From: Thioploca sp.
GTDB lineage: Bacteria > Pseudomonadota > Gammaproteobacteria > Beggiatoales > Beggiatoaceae
Direction of reading: 5' to 3'
Length of the DNA stretch: 54,341 nucleotides
Assembly (NCBI GenBank): GCA_030627235.1
Contig: DAOUSL010000006.1
Coordinates: 1-54,341, forward strand
The notes under the pieces are model-generated. The model searched no databases. It was not told the DNA's origin and saw only the letters and a program-made list of their open reading frames with translations. This document shows positions 36,636 to 46,260 of this stretch, one piece after another. The translations under genes and the position numbers were made by a program. Within the stretch, counting starts at the first letter, position 1. Each line of letters opens with the position of its first letter.

Positions 36636-37391
36636 TTGACTAGAACCGCCCTAGAATCCGCTATAAAACAAGCCTGTGGCCTCAACCCCAACCTCCAAAA
36701 AATAGCCCAAACCAGCTATGCCAAAATTGGTAAAGTAATGAAAGGCACTGGTTTAATTTCCTCAATAGGAAATGATATTTATACCAAGAAAGACATAACC
36801 AATTACATCACCGTGCCATTAAGCACTCTTAACAGTAATATCCGCAAATTTCACGATGATATTTCTGTCATCAATCTTGATCGTGCAACTATAAAAGCTA
36901 GTGGTAGCAAAGCTCCCAAATTAAATAGCTATAACTTAGAAGATGTTGGCAAGATAGTATTAGGCATGGATTCGGTTATTGGAATTGAACTGAAGAAGCA
37001 AGTATTTGGTAGTGTTAGCACTTTAGCTAAATTAGATACTAAAGGTGAAATAGAATGGCAACAAGTTCTAAGTCAAGTATTTGAGAATCTTGGTTTTCAG
37101 CATAATTATCCAATCGGCAAATACAGAGTAGATTTCTTCGTCAAAGATTTAAACTTAATCCTAGAATGCAATGGCTATGATAACCATATTTCTTACGATT
37201 CAATAGCAGAATCAGAAAGAGAGAAGTTTATCACCAAAAATTATAGCTTAGTTCGCTTCCATCATAAAATAGATTGGAAAATATTGGTTAATGGAATTTT
37301 AAGGACTAAAATTGGGGATACTACTGTTTTATATAATGTTGGTTGTTTTGATAATTCGTCCTCAGTTTTTGAACAAGATTGCACAGATTAA
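36636..37391 (+). CDS. Remnant with DUF559/PD-(D/E)XK endonuclease-like C-terminus
   Basis: An open frame of 251 residues with a TTG first codon. Its true N-terminus is probably in the broken stretch upstream. Residues 1-120 have no named domain. Residues about 130-215 match the DUF559/Vsr-like nuclease pattern: GKYRVDFFVKDLNLILECNGYDNH followed by RFHHKI. The active-site Asp and Glu-x-Asn appear as VDFF and LECNG. A mobile-element or phage-derived fusion is likely. Confidence 0.5.
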   Translation: MTRTALESAIKQACGLNPNLQKIAQTSYAKIGKVMKGTGLISSIGNDIYTKKDITNYITVPLSTLNSNIRKFHDDISVINLDRATIKASGSKAPKLNSYNLEDVGKIVLGMDSVIGIELKKQVFGSVSTLAKLDTKGEIEWQQVLSQVFENLGFQHNYPIGKYRVDFFVKDLNLILECNGYDNHISYDSIAESEREKFITKNYSLVRFHHKIDWKILVNGILRTKIGDTTVLYNVGCFDNSSSVFEQDCTD

Positions 37392-37513
37392 AAGATAAAA
37401 CATGATTAAATCCAAATCTAACTGCTTTAAAATACTGCCTATCCTTTAAATACTTGGTAGTCCTGAATGAAGTATTGGTGTATAATAAGAGATTAATTTA
37501 TATATAAATAATA

Positions 37514-37663
37514 ATGATAAACTGTCCAAGTTGTAATTCAGAAAATATTATAAAAAACGGTAGCATCCATAACGGGAAACAAAAATATTCTTGCAAAGAA
37601 TGCCGTCGTCAATTTGTTTTAGAACCCAAAAATACTCTATCTCAAGAAAGACTTAATAGATAA
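37514..37663 (+). pseudogene. IS1-type InsA remnant
   Basis: Fifty codons begin MINCPSCNSENIIKNGS and continue with CKECRRQF, the zinc-finger start of IS1 InsA proteins. A stop follows at 37661. The next 130 bases contain a shifted, degraded continuation (LEKIPL and related pieces). The left end GGTAGTCCTGAA at about 37453 is shared with 18152. No InsB transposase remains. Confidence 0.7.
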
Positions 37664-37798
37664 TATTAGAAAAAATACCATTGCCAGTAATTTTCTTAAT
37701 ATGTGCTGTTGCGATTTCATCTGTATTTGCAAGTAAAGGTGATGTAAATAGAAAAGTAAGAATCAGGATGAAGGGTTTTGGGTTCATGGTTGTGCCAA

Positions 37799-39037
37799 TT
37801 ATTTGTTTAATACATCTTCAAAGTACTCATGTAATAACTCTTTCTTTTTGAAATTTTCGTCAAGCACTATATATATAAAAAAGTCACCGTTTTTCAGTGT
37901 AAATGGTATTTTGGAATTATCTACTTTAAATGTTTTATATCTTTTTTTGCCTTTGCCTTTTTGTTTATAATTTGTTAGTCTATTATCATATTCATCTTCT
38001 GTATAGAAAATATATTCATGATCAATATGAGTGATAAAAGAGTTTTCCAAATTATCAACATATTCAAGATGTACTACTTGAGTTACAATATAATTACCTT
38101 CTGTTTGAAAATCGTCTAGAAGTTCTTCAAAAGTGATATTTTCACGATCAATATTTATCCAGAGATTATCTTTAGAGTTATTTTTGGAGTAAAGTTTGGA
38201 TACCACTAGATTAGATAAATCCTGAAAACTGAATTTATGTCCACGCTCAATTTCTTCCTGTATTACTGATATATCAAGTAAATCTTCTCCTACCATATTG
38301 TATTCAGGGCGAAGAGATAGAGAGCTAATTATTCCTTTATCTTTTAGCTTTTTTAGTAAGGATAAAAATTTAGGAGAAATTTTATTTACTTTTAAATGGG
38401 TTTTTAATCTTTTATCATACAACTTAATCCCATTGATTGTTTTAATTTCAAAATTATTATCAACTTTGATTAAGCCATATTCATCTTTTAACTTCAATTC
38501 AATTCCATGAGTCTTATACAGTTCTACCAGAGGATTGTCTTCATCTTTAGGCACAAAAAATCGATCATTAACATTAACACTATCTTTATAATTTTCATAG
38601 AACAATTTTGCAATACAGTATGCTGAATAGTTATCCTTACAAAATTCTAAATTTGACTGGTTAATACCCATATATTGGTAATAATCATTAAAGTTGCTTT
38701 TATAAGATTCAATTATCTTCTCAAATGTCGTTAATTCTTCTAGTTTTCTTTCAACATGTTTAATGTTGACAATGGATAGACTATTATTTTCTTTTTTATA
38801 ATGACATCTCGTTAATAATACAACCTTGTCTTTAAATGATTGGTTATTTATACTTTCATTTATTTCTGGAATTATTTTTTCGCAAATTCTTGAATCTTTT
38901 TCCATAAATTTTCCGGAGAAAAAACTATCATGATAGCCAACATTAAAAATTCCTTTCTTAATATTAATATTGGAATTATATTCATTTTCTTCTTCATACA
39001 GTTCTAAAAAGATTTGTTTCATACTATCTGATAACAT
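37799..39037 (-). CDS. Unrecognised large hydrophilic protein
   Basis: A protein of 412 residues from the ATG at 39037; a frame open to 39133 adds 32 residues that look non-coding, so I prefer the later start. No signal peptide or membrane segment is evident. It is Lys/Asn/Glu-rich with several predicted helices, for example EEENEYNSN and KKLKDKGI. I recognise no domain. It lies among decayed mobile elements, in a position often held by toxin or defence genes, but no function can be assigned. Confidence 0.6.
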   Translation of the reverse strand: MLSDSMKQIFLELYEEENEYNSNINIKKGIFNVGYHDSFFSGKFMEKDSRICEKIIPEINESINNQSFKDKVVLLTRCHYKKENNSLSIVNIKHVERKLEELTTFEKIIESYKSNFNDYYQYMGINQSNLEFCKDNYSAYCIAKLFYENYKDSVNVNDRFFVPKDEDNPLVELYKTHGIELKLKDEYGLIKVDNNFEIKTINGIKLYDKRLKTHLKVNKISPKFLSLLKKLKDKGIISSLSLRPEYNMVGEDLLDISVIQEEIERGHKFSFQDLSNLVVSKLYSKNNSKDNLWINIDRENITFEELLDDFQTEGNYIVTQVVHLEYVDNLENSFITHIDHEYIFYTEDEYDNRLTNYKQKGKGKKRYKTFKVDNSKIPFTLKNGDFFIYIVLDENFKKKELLHEYFEDVLNK

Positions 39038-39159
39038 AACTGAAAATACCTTTATATTTAAGCGAACTCGTAAGCCGCATAGGTTTGATTGATAAATTAT
39101 AATTTGGTAGGATACATTAAGTGATAACGTCATGCACCTTATTCAATAATTCCATTTTA

Positions 39160-39273
39160 CTAGTGCTGAGGTTCAACCTCAGCATTCATCCCAAATGGCT
39201 CTGCCATTTAATTATTAAAATCGTGACAAAGCCACCACAGCAAATAAAATACCAAGGCAGAACCTTGGCACTA
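39160..39273. repeat. Diverged relative of the 601-684 palindromic repeat
   Basis: It begins CTAGTGCTGAGG and ends CCTTGGCACTA, with the internal AAATGGCTCTGCCATTTAAT of the first copy. Flanking copies of ACGTCAT(A/G)CACC at 39127-39138 and 39280-39291 look like direct repeats around it. Confidence 0.6.
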
Positions 39274-39378
39274 AAATTAACGTCATACACCACATATTAA
39301 ATGGTGGATGATGCTCCGCTTATCCATTCTACAATTATGTTTCAAAACTGTCCGAACTATTTCAAAATAAATTTACGT

Positions 39379-41304
39379 TTAATATGAATGCAATTTTTTA
39401 ACTAATTCCTTTGGAATCTCTTCAATAAATCGAGAGGGTTTACAAATATTGCGTTCTCCATAGCGGAATCGACTATTACTATGACATAGATATAATAATT
39501 TTTTAGCTCTAGTAATTCCAACATAACATAAGCGACGTTCTTCTTCTAAATTAAAATCATCCAAGCTGTTTTTATGAGGAAATAAATCTTCTTCTAAACC
39601 ACATAAAAATACTACTTCAAATTCTAATCCTTTGGCAGAATGTAAGGTCATTAACTGAACACAATCACCGGATTTACTTTGTTTGTCACCAGCTTCCAAT
39701 GCGGCATGATCTAAAAATTCATTTATAACTGAAGAGCCATCCGTATTATATTGTCGTTCAAATTGATAAGCTGCATTGGTTAATTCTGCTAAATTTTCTA
39801 AGCGACCCTGAGCTTCTTCTTTGCCAGCTTTTTGATAATGTTCGGTTAATTTAGTGGTAATTATAATTTGTTCAATTAGCTCTCGTAATGGTAACTTTAA
39901 AGATTCTAAATTCTTAATTAATATCATGAAATCCTGTAAACTAGTAGCCGCTCTTTTTTTCAATTGACCGCTCTCAAGAACATTGTTAGCAGCTTGCCAA
40001 ATGGACATTTTTTGTTGCCTAGCTTCACCACGTAACATGATTACAGTACGTTCTCCAATTCCTCGTTTGGGAGTATTAATTATCCGTTCAAATGCAGTAT
40101 CATCATTATGGTTTAACGCTAACCGAAGATAAGCTAATACATCTTTAATTTCAAGCCGTTCATAGAAGCGTAGCCCACCATAAATCCGATAAGGAATATT
40201 TTTTTGTAACAGAATTTCTTCAAATTGACGGGATTGAGCGGTAGTACGATATAAAATAGCAATCTCTTTCTTGTTACCTTTCCAATTTAAAATCTGTTCT
40301 GCTACAAACCAAGCTTCATCAACTTCACTATAGGCTCGATATAAAAAAACTGGCTCTCCAGTAGTTAGCTTAGTCCATAAATTTTTTCCTAACCGATTAG
40401 TATTATTAGCAATTAAAACATTAGCTGCATTTAAAATTTTATCAGTGGAACGATAATTTTGTTCTAAACGGATTAATTTAGGATTAGTAAAATCATTTTG
40501 TAATCGTTGAATATTTTCAATTTTTGCCCCACGCCAAGCATAAATACTTTGGTCATCATCGAACACTACAAATAGTTTGCTATTTTTTCCAGCTAATAAC
40601 TGTAACCATTTATATTGAATATTATTAGTATCTTGAAACTCATCAACATGGATAAATTGAAAGCGTTGTTGATAATATTCAAGTAATTGTGGATCATCAC
40701 GTAATGTCTCATAACAACGTAATAATAATTCTCCAAAATCAACTACATCAGAACGTTGGCAATTTCCTTCATAAATTTGATAAATTTCAATCATTTGATT
40801 CAACCATAAATTATTTTCATCAGCTGTCAAATCTTTAGCTCGCAAACCCTCATCTTTATTGGTATTTATAAAATTTTGAACTTTTTTAGGTGGAAAAACT
40901 TTTTCATCCACTGCTAAGGATTTTAATAAACGTTTAATAACACGTAGTTGATCATTACTATCTAAAATTTGAAAAGACTGGGATAAATTAGCTGATTGCC
41001 AATGAGTGCGTAAAAAACGATGAGTTATTCCATGAAAAGTTCCCACCCATAAACCTTTAGCTGGTTCGGTTAGTAAACTATCAATCCGAGACCGCATTTC
41101 ATTAGCAGCTTTATTGGTAAAAGTGACGGCTAATATATTGTATGGATTGGTTTTATCAGTTGCTATTAACCAAGCGATACGATAAGTTAAACATCTCGTT
41201 TTACCACTACCAGCCCCAGCTAAAACCAAAATATGTTCCAATGGAGCGGTGACTGTGGAAAGTTGTTCTGTATTAAGTTGTTTGGTAAGTTTGGAAATAT
41301 CCAT
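39379..41304 (-). CDS. uvrD: DNA helicase II (UvrD-like), short form
   Basis: This is a 641-residue superfamily 1A 3'-5' helicase for mismatch and nucleotide excision repair. Motif I is AGAGSGKT near residue 30. Motif II is VDEFQDTNNIQY, motif III DDDQSIYAWRGA, motif IV LEQNYRST, and motif VI GITRAKKLLYL. Wording around motif II matches UvrD rather than Rep. E. coli UvrD is 720 residues and ends in a Tudor-like domain; this protein stops soon after the SRFIEEIPKE segment and lacks it. It is followed by argA upstream on the same strand, 82 bases away. Confidence 0.85.
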   Translation of the reverse strand: MDISKLTKQLNTEQLSTVTAPLEHILVLAGAGSGKTRCLTYRIAWLIATDKTNPYNILAVTFTNKAANEMRSRIDSLLTEPAKGLWVGTFHGITHRFLRTHWQSANLSQSFQILDSNDQLRVIKRLLKSLAVDEKVFPPKKVQNFINTNKDEGLRAKDLTADENNLWLNQMIEIYQIYEGNCQRSDVVDFGELLLRCYETLRDDPQLLEYYQQRFQFIHVDEFQDTNNIQYKWLQLLAGKNSKLFVVFDDDQSIYAWRGAKIENIQRLQNDFTNPKLIRLEQNYRSTDKILNAANVLIANNTNRLGKNLWTKLTTGEPVFLYRAYSEVDEAWFVAEQILNWKGNKKEIAILYRTTAQSRQFEEILLQKNIPYRIYGGLRFYERLEIKDVLAYLRLALNHNDDTAFERIINTPKRGIGERTVIMLRGEARQQKMSIWQAANNVLESGQLKKRAATSLQDFMILIKNLESLKLPLRELIEQIIITTKLTEHYQKAGKEEAQGRLENLAELTNAAYQFERQYNTDGSSVINEFLDHAALEAGDKQSKSGDCVQLMTLHSAKGLEFEVVFLCGLEEDLFPHKNSLDDFNLEEERRLCYVGITRAKKLLYLCHSNSRFRYGERNICKPSRFIEEIPKELVKKLHSY

Positions 41305-41386
41305 ATTGAATGTTTAGATAGTGTTTAGAATGATAGTATACCTTAATCAAGAAGTACTATAAATCTTAGATAAAGAAAATCAAGTA

Positions 41387-42673
41387 TTACAACTGTTTGA
41401 TAAGTACCTTGGCTTGTCTTTGATAATTATAAATTTTTTGTCTTTCAACTGGTAAATCTTGTAAATTTGCTATTTTAAAACCACGTTCTTGAAACCAGTG
41501 AGCTGTTTGAGTAGTAAGGATAAAAATCTGTTTGATTTTTAATTGTTGAGCTTTCTGTTCTAAAAAATTTAATAAAGTTCCACCTCGATTTTCACCATAA
41601 TAATCTTTATTAACTGCCAAACAAGCTAATTCAGCTATTTCTTCTTCCATGAAATGATATAAAGCAGCACACGCAATTATCATCCCATCTCTTTCTTGCA
41701 CTATAAAATAGTTGATTTCCATTTCTAATTTTTCCCTAGACCTACGCACTAAAATACCAGATTTTTCTAGTGGTTTAATCAGTTCTAAAATACCACCAAC
41801 ATCATCTATCGTTGCATTACGAATATTTTCATAAGGATTAGCACTAACTAAAGTTCCGATTCCATCTCGAGTGAATAGTTCTAATAACAAAGCTCCTTCA
41901 ATATGTCTTGATAATAAATGGACTCTTTGAATCCCATTTTTACAAGCTTGAACAGCATTTTTTAATTGATTATCATAATTTGGTTGTTTTTGAGCTTCTG
42001 CTAATGTCAATTGTCGTAATAATTGGCCATTTTTAGTAAATAATCCTTCATTTTCCGTTAGATATATTAGTTTATTGGTTTGTAAGCCAATAGCAACCGC
42101 CGCTGCTACTTCTTCTGTCAATAAATTAAAAGCTTCTCCAGTTGGTGAGTAACCTAATGGAGAAACCAAGACTATACATTCATCATCTAATCGCTTGCTA
42201 ATTGTAGTTATATCAATATCTCGAACTTCACCAGTGTGGCAAAAATCAATACCATTTCGCACTCCTATGGGACGAGCAGTTATAAAATTGCCAGATGTAA
42301 CACAGATACTAAAATTAGTAGTTGGAGAGTTGGTTAAACCCATGGATAATAAGCTTTCTATTTCTGCTCGAACTTCTCCACAGGCCGCTTTAACACATTT
42401 GAGAGCTATTTCATCCGTAATACGAGTATTATTAACATATTTAGATTTTTTACCTTGAAGATATAAGCCTTGTTCAATTTGAGGTCTGATGCCATGTACT
42501 AAAACTAATCGTATTCCTAAACTATTTAGTAAAGCAATGTCATGAATTAAGTTTGGAAAATTATGATCTTGGACTGCTTCACCTCCAAAACAAATTACAA
42601 AAGTATTACCTCGATGAGCGTGGATATAAGGAGAAGCACTACGAAACCAATCAATAAATTGTTGTTGTTCCAT
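41387..42673 (-). CDS. argA: N-acetylglutamate synthase, ArgA-type
   Basis: This 428-residue enzyme acetylates glutamate in the first step of arginine synthesis. An amino-acid kinase-like domain covers about 1-280 (KFVLVHGIRPQ-like start seen as VLVHGIRPQIEQGL), and a GNAT acetyltransferase domain follows (about 285-428; YYGENRGGTLLNFLEQKA is the acetyl-CoA loop). The fusion is the E. coli ArgA architecture, usually feedback-inhibited by arginine. It is separated from argG by 39 kb. Confidence 0.92.
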   Translation of the reverse strand: MEQQQFIDWFRSASPYIHAHRGNTFVICFGGEAVQDHNFPNLIHDIALLNSLGIRLVLVHGIRPQIEQGLYLQGKKSKYVNNTRITDEIALKCVKAACGEVRAEIESLLSMGLTNSPTTNFSICVTSGNFITARPIGVRNGIDFCHTGEVRDIDITTISKRLDDECIVLVSPLGYSPTGEAFNLLTEEVAAAVAIGLQTNKLIYLTENEGLFTKNGQLLRQLTLAEAQKQPNYDNQLKNAVQACKNGIQRVHLLSRHIEGALLLELFTRDGIGTLVSANPYENIRNATIDDVGGILELIKPLEKSGILVRRSREKLEMEINYFIVQERDGMIIACAALYHFMEEEIAELACLAVNKDYYGENRGGTLLNFLEQKAQQLKIKQIFILTTQTAHWFQERGFKIANLQDLPVERQKIYNYQRQAKVLIKQL

Positions 42674-42859
42674 TGCTTAAAATTAGTTAAAATATGCTGA
42701 AATATTATCAGTTTATGATTGTTATAACAAGATTGTTTTATAAAAAAAATTATATTTCGATTGGATAGACTACAATAATATAAGTAATTTATATTTATTT
42801 GAATTTAATTAAGAATTAAGCATTCATAATTAAGAATTGCCATAGTTATTTAGTATCAC

Positions 42860-42888
42860 TTGACATTTAGTAACAAAATCTATATAAT
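42860..42888 (+). promoter_or_regulatory. Consensus sigma70 promoter of tRNA-Met
   Basis: TTGACA (42860-42865) and TATAAT (42883-42888) are both perfect consensus with 17-base spacing, 19 bases before the first tRNA base. This is the strongest promoter seen in the window. Confidence 0.85.
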
Positions 42889-42907
42889 GCAGTCCATCTT
42901 AATCTTA

Positions 42908-42984
42908 GGCTATGTAGCTCAGATGGTTAGAGCGCAGCACTCATAACGCTGAGGTCGGTGGTTCAATTCCACCCATAGCCACCA
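42908..42984 (+). tRNA. Elongator tRNA-Met (CAT anticodon)
   Basis: This 77-base cloverleaf includes an encoded CCA end. The acceptor arms GGCTATG and CATAGCC pair perfectly. The D arm holds TAGCTCAG, the T arm GGTTCAATTCC, and the anticodon loop CTCATAA gives CAU. The first base pair is G-C and normal, so it is elongator rather than initiator (which has a mismatched 1-72 pair). Confidence 0.93.
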
Positions 42985-43024
42985 TCCTAAATATATCTAA
43001 AATCTATATAAAACTCCTGAATTA

Positions 43025-43819
43025 ATGTTTAAGTTACAAGGTTTTAATAACCTTACTAAAACTTTAAGTTTTAATATTTATGATATCTGTTACGCTAAAA
43101 CTGACCGACAGCGTAAGGGTTATATTGAATATATTGATGAAGCTTACAATGCCAAGCGACTAACTCAAATTTTAACTGAAGTAGCCAATATTATTGGTGC
43201 TAATATTTTAAATATTGCTCATCAAGATTATGATCCTCAAGGAGCTAGCGTTACTATGCTAATTTGCGAAGAGCATTTAGCATCTATTAGTTTATCTAAC
43301 GAACAAACTCCAGGGCCTTTACCAGATGCCGTGGTTACCCATTTAGACAAAAGTCACATTACAGTACATACCTATCCAGAAAGCCATCCTGCTAATGGAA
43401 TTAGTACATTCAGAGTTGATATCGATGTATCGACTTGTGGACTGATTTCTCCTTTGAAAACTTTGAACTATCTAATTCATAGTTTTGACTCTGATATCGT
43501 AATTATGGATTACCGAGTACGTGGTTTTACTCGTGATGAGGATGGTTATAAACATTATATTGATCACAAGATTAATTCTATCCAAAATTACATTGCTACA
43601 GACACCAAAAAACTCTATCAAATGATCGATGTGAATGTATATCAAGAAAATATATTTCACACTAAAATGATGTTAAAAAACTTTGAGTTAGATAACTATC
43701 TATTTGATATAAATCTTGAAAATTTAGATTTTTCAGAAAAAACTTTGATTGAAAAACATCTGCGTCAAGAAATGATGGAAATTTATTACGCAGCTAATAT
43801 TCCTAGTGAATTATCTTAA
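43025..43819 (+). CDS. speD: S-adenosylmethionine decarboxylase proenzyme
   Basis: This 264-residue proenzyme makes decarboxylated SAM for spermidine synthesis. It has the same length and layout as E. coli SpeD. The self-cleavage site is in [10 protein letters not shown], where Ser110 becomes the pyruvoyl cofactor. [16 protein letters not shown] and [12 protein letters not shown] are family signatures. No speE spermidine synthase is adjacent. It follows tRNA-Met by 40 bases and could be read from that promoter. Confidence 0.95.
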   Translation: MFKLQGFNNLTKTLSFNIYDICYAKTDRQRKGYIEYIDEAYNAKRLTQILTEVANIIGANILNIAHQDYDPQGASVTMLICEEHLASISLSNEQTPGPLPDAVVTHLDKSHITVHTYPESHPANGISTFRVDIDVSTCGLISPLKTLNYLIHSFDSDIVIMDYRVRGFTRDEDGYKHYIDHKINSIQNYIATDTKKLYQMIDVNVYQENIFHTKMMLKNFELDNYLFDINLENLDFSEKTLIEKHLRQEMMEIYYAANIPSELS

Positions 43820-43926
43820 AAGTATTTATCTATTTTTAGCATTCATCTGTCAGTTACAATTCACATTCTAATCAATATATAATTTTTATATTCTTATATT
43901 AATAAAATTAATTAAGCATAATCCAC

Positions 43927-43956
43927 TTGAAAAATCCTGCCTTAAAAAGTTATAAT
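43927..43956 (+). promoter_or_regulatory. Promoter of the NSS symporter gene
   Basis: TTGAAA (43927-43932) and TATAAT (43951-43956) have an 18-base spacing and lie 35 bases before the ATG at 43992. Confidence 0.6.
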
Positions 43957-43991
43957 CCTCTTAAATAGTATATATCCAAAGAGTAAATCTA

Positions 43992-45413
43992 ATGAATAAA
44001 ATATCTATACATGGTGAATGGTCATCAAAAATGGCATTCATTTTAGCTGCTACCGGTTCAGCTGTCGGTTTAGGCAATATTTGGAAATTTCCTTATATGG
44101 CAGGCCAATATGGTGGTGGAGCTTTTGTCATAACTTATTTATTGTGCATAATAATATTATGTTTACCAGTAATGATGGCTGAAGTAATGTTAGGAAAACG
44201 TGGTCGTAGTAGCCCAATTAATACCATGCGTAATTTAGTTCGAGAAACTGGCCAATCAAAATTATGGGTATTGCTGGGTTGGAGTGGTGTTATAGCTGGG
44301 TTTTTAATTCTATCTTATTACAGTGTAATTGCTGGTTGGGCTATGGCTTATGTGCCAACTTTAGCTACTGGAACATTTACTGAAATTAATAATATACCAG
44401 CTAATGAAGTAAAAGGTTTTGTTGATTCCATATTTAATTCTTTAATAGGAAATCCAATTCAATTAATAGGTTGGCATACTGGATTTATTATTCTCACTAT
44501 GATTATGGTGGCAGGAGGAGTAAAAGGTGGATTAGAACGAGCAGTAACATTTATGATGCCAGCTTTATTTATATTATTACTAGTTCTAATTGGTTATTCT
44601 ATGAGTACTCCAAATTTCCTAGAAGGCTTTCACTTCATGTTCAATTTTAACTTCAATGATTTACTTTATCCAAATTGTAATGAAACAGCTTGTGAATTAA
44701 GTGGATAAGGTTTATTGGCAGCAATGGGACAGGCTTTTTTTAGTTTAAGCTTAGGCATGGGTGCAATTATGGTTTATGGAGCTTATTTACCTAAAGATGC
44801 TTCTGTGAGCAAAGTTACAACAGCTGTCGTTTTAGCCGATACTTCAGTAGCAATTTTAGCTGGTTTAATTATCTTTCCAATTGTATTTAGCAATGGTTTA
44901 GAACCTGGAGCTGGAGTTGGTTTAGTATTTCAAACTTTACCAATTGCATTTGGCCAGATGCCATTTGGAACTTTATTTGGAACTTTATTTTTTGTATTAC
45001 TAGTGCTTGCAGCTTTAAGTTCATCTATTTCATTAATAGAGCCAGCAGTTGCATGGTTAGTGGAAACTGGTAAATTTACTCGCATAAGTGCATCAATTAC
45101 AAGCGGATTATTAGTATGGTTAGTTGGATTAATAACAGTATTTTCATTTAATATTTGGAGTGATGTAAAACCTTTAGCTGGGTTAAATTTATTTGAATTA
45201 ATTGATTATTTAACTTCTAATATTATGCTACCACTTGGTGGTTTATTGATTGCTATTTTTGTAGGTTGGCTTATGAAAAAGACCGTTATCGCTGAAGAAT
45301 TAAATTTATCTGCTGATAGTTTTATGTACCATATTTGGTATTTTTTATTGCGTTATATCATACCATTAGGTGTAGGTATAATATTCTTAAATGCAATTGG
45401 TGTATTTTCGTGA
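43992..45413 (+). pseudogene. Na+-dependent NSS-family symporter with one in-frame TAA
   Basis: This encodes a neurotransmitter:sodium symporter family protein (amino-acid uptake, MhsT/LeuT type). The start WSSKMAFILAATGSAVGLGN and the phrase LAAMGQAFFSLSLGMGA are diagnostic. The frame is continuous for 473 codons except a TAA at codon 239 (44706-44708), at the loop before the FFSLS helix; both halves keep good sequence. The result is either two fragments of a recent pseudogene or one gene with a sequencing error or read-through. The ratA start overlaps the last codon. Confidence 0.8.
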
Positions 45414-45847
45414 TCAAGATTAATAAAGTAGCCTTAGTACCTTATACCGCTCATCAAATGTTTACTTTGGTAAATGGGATTTCTGACTACCCTAATTTTT
45501 TACCCTGGTGTAAAGCAGTGATAATTCATTCTCAAACTGATACTAGCACTATAGCTACTATTAAAATGGGTGGAGCTGGATTAGAAAAATCGTTTACTAC
45601 TGACAATGTTATTATATCAGATGAGCGGATAGAAATACGTTTAGAGAAAGGTCCTTTTAGTCATCTCCAAGGCCATTGGCTTTTTCAACAATTGGGTGAA
45701 GATGGTTGTAAAGTTTCCATGCAGATGGAATTCAATATTTCTAATCCGTTATTGCGTCTTAGTTTAGAACCTATGTTTATTAAAATTACTAATCGTTTGG
45801 TTGACACTTTTGTAGAAAGAGCAAATCAATTATATGGAAAATCTTGA
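45410..45847 (+). CDS. ratA: RatA/COQ10-like START-domain protein
   Basis: A protein of 145 residues from the GTG at 45410, which overlaps the symporter's TGA (GTGA). An upstream frame from 45335 is open but lies inside the symporter. The start VIKINKVALVPYTAHQMF and the end FVERANQLYG match the family, which binds ubiquinone; E. coli RatA also inhibits 70S assembly. It overlaps rnfH by 14 bases, the usual pairing. Confidence 0.88.
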   Translation: MIKINKVALVPYTAHQMFTLVNGISDYPNFLPWCKAVIIHSQTDTSTIATIKMGGAGLEKSFTTDNVIISDERIEIRLEKGPFSHLQGHWLFQQLGEDGCKVSMQMEFNISNPLLRLSLEPMFIKITNRLVDTFVERANQLYGKS

Positions 45848-46127
45848 AAATACTATTAGCATAGAAGTAGCTTACGCTAAACCTGATGAACAAATGATCG
45901 TTCCTTTAACTGTACAAGTTACAACAACAGTTGAACAAGCAATTATTGAATCTCAAATTTTAATTTTTTTCCCCGAAATAAATTTGCAGCAAAATAAAAT
46001 CGGGATTTTTAGCAAACCTTGTAAACTAGATACTCAATTACGAGATAAAGACCGAGTGGAAATTTATCGACCTTTAATTGCAGACCCGAAAGAAGCCAGA
46101 AGAAAAAAAGCTAATGCTAATAAATAA
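45834..46127 (+). CDS. rnfH: RnfH-family ubiquitin-like protein
   Basis: This 97-residue beta-grasp protein of the UPF0125/RnfH family is recognised by ISIEVAYAKPDEQ, VEQAI and DRVEIYRPLIADPKEARRKKA. It is partnered with ratA across gammaproteobacteria and linked in name to the Rnf complex, but no rnf genes are in this window. Function is poorly defined. Confidence 0.88.
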   Translation: MENLENTISIEVAYAKPDEQMIVPLTVQVTTTVEQAIIESQILIFFPEINLQQNKIGIFSKPCKLDTQLRDKDRVEIYRPLIADPKEARRKKANANK

Positions 46128-46138
46128 TTAGAACTATG

Positions 46139-46241
46139 AGGAGTGCAAATTTATTTTGCAATAGATAAATCATCCAAAAATATCGTTATCTAATGGAAAT
46201 ATTTTATTGGAAGAAATTTGTAAAATAAATTTTGCACTCCT
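46139..46241. repeat. Inverted repeat overlapping the 5' end of a glycosyltransferase frame
   Basis: About 23-base arms (left from 46139, right ending 46241) with GTGCAAATTTATTTTGCA-type wording pair closely across a 56-base centre. The glycosyltransferase frame is open back into the right arm, from 46207. A short relative is at 16678. Confidence 0.6.
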
Positions 46242-46260
46242 AACCTTGGAGAATAAAGAA

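Noticed and set aside
44706-44708. Recoding of the TAA as an amino acid
   Set aside because: No evidence of suppression: TAA ends many intact genes in this window, so a nonsense mutation or error is simpler.
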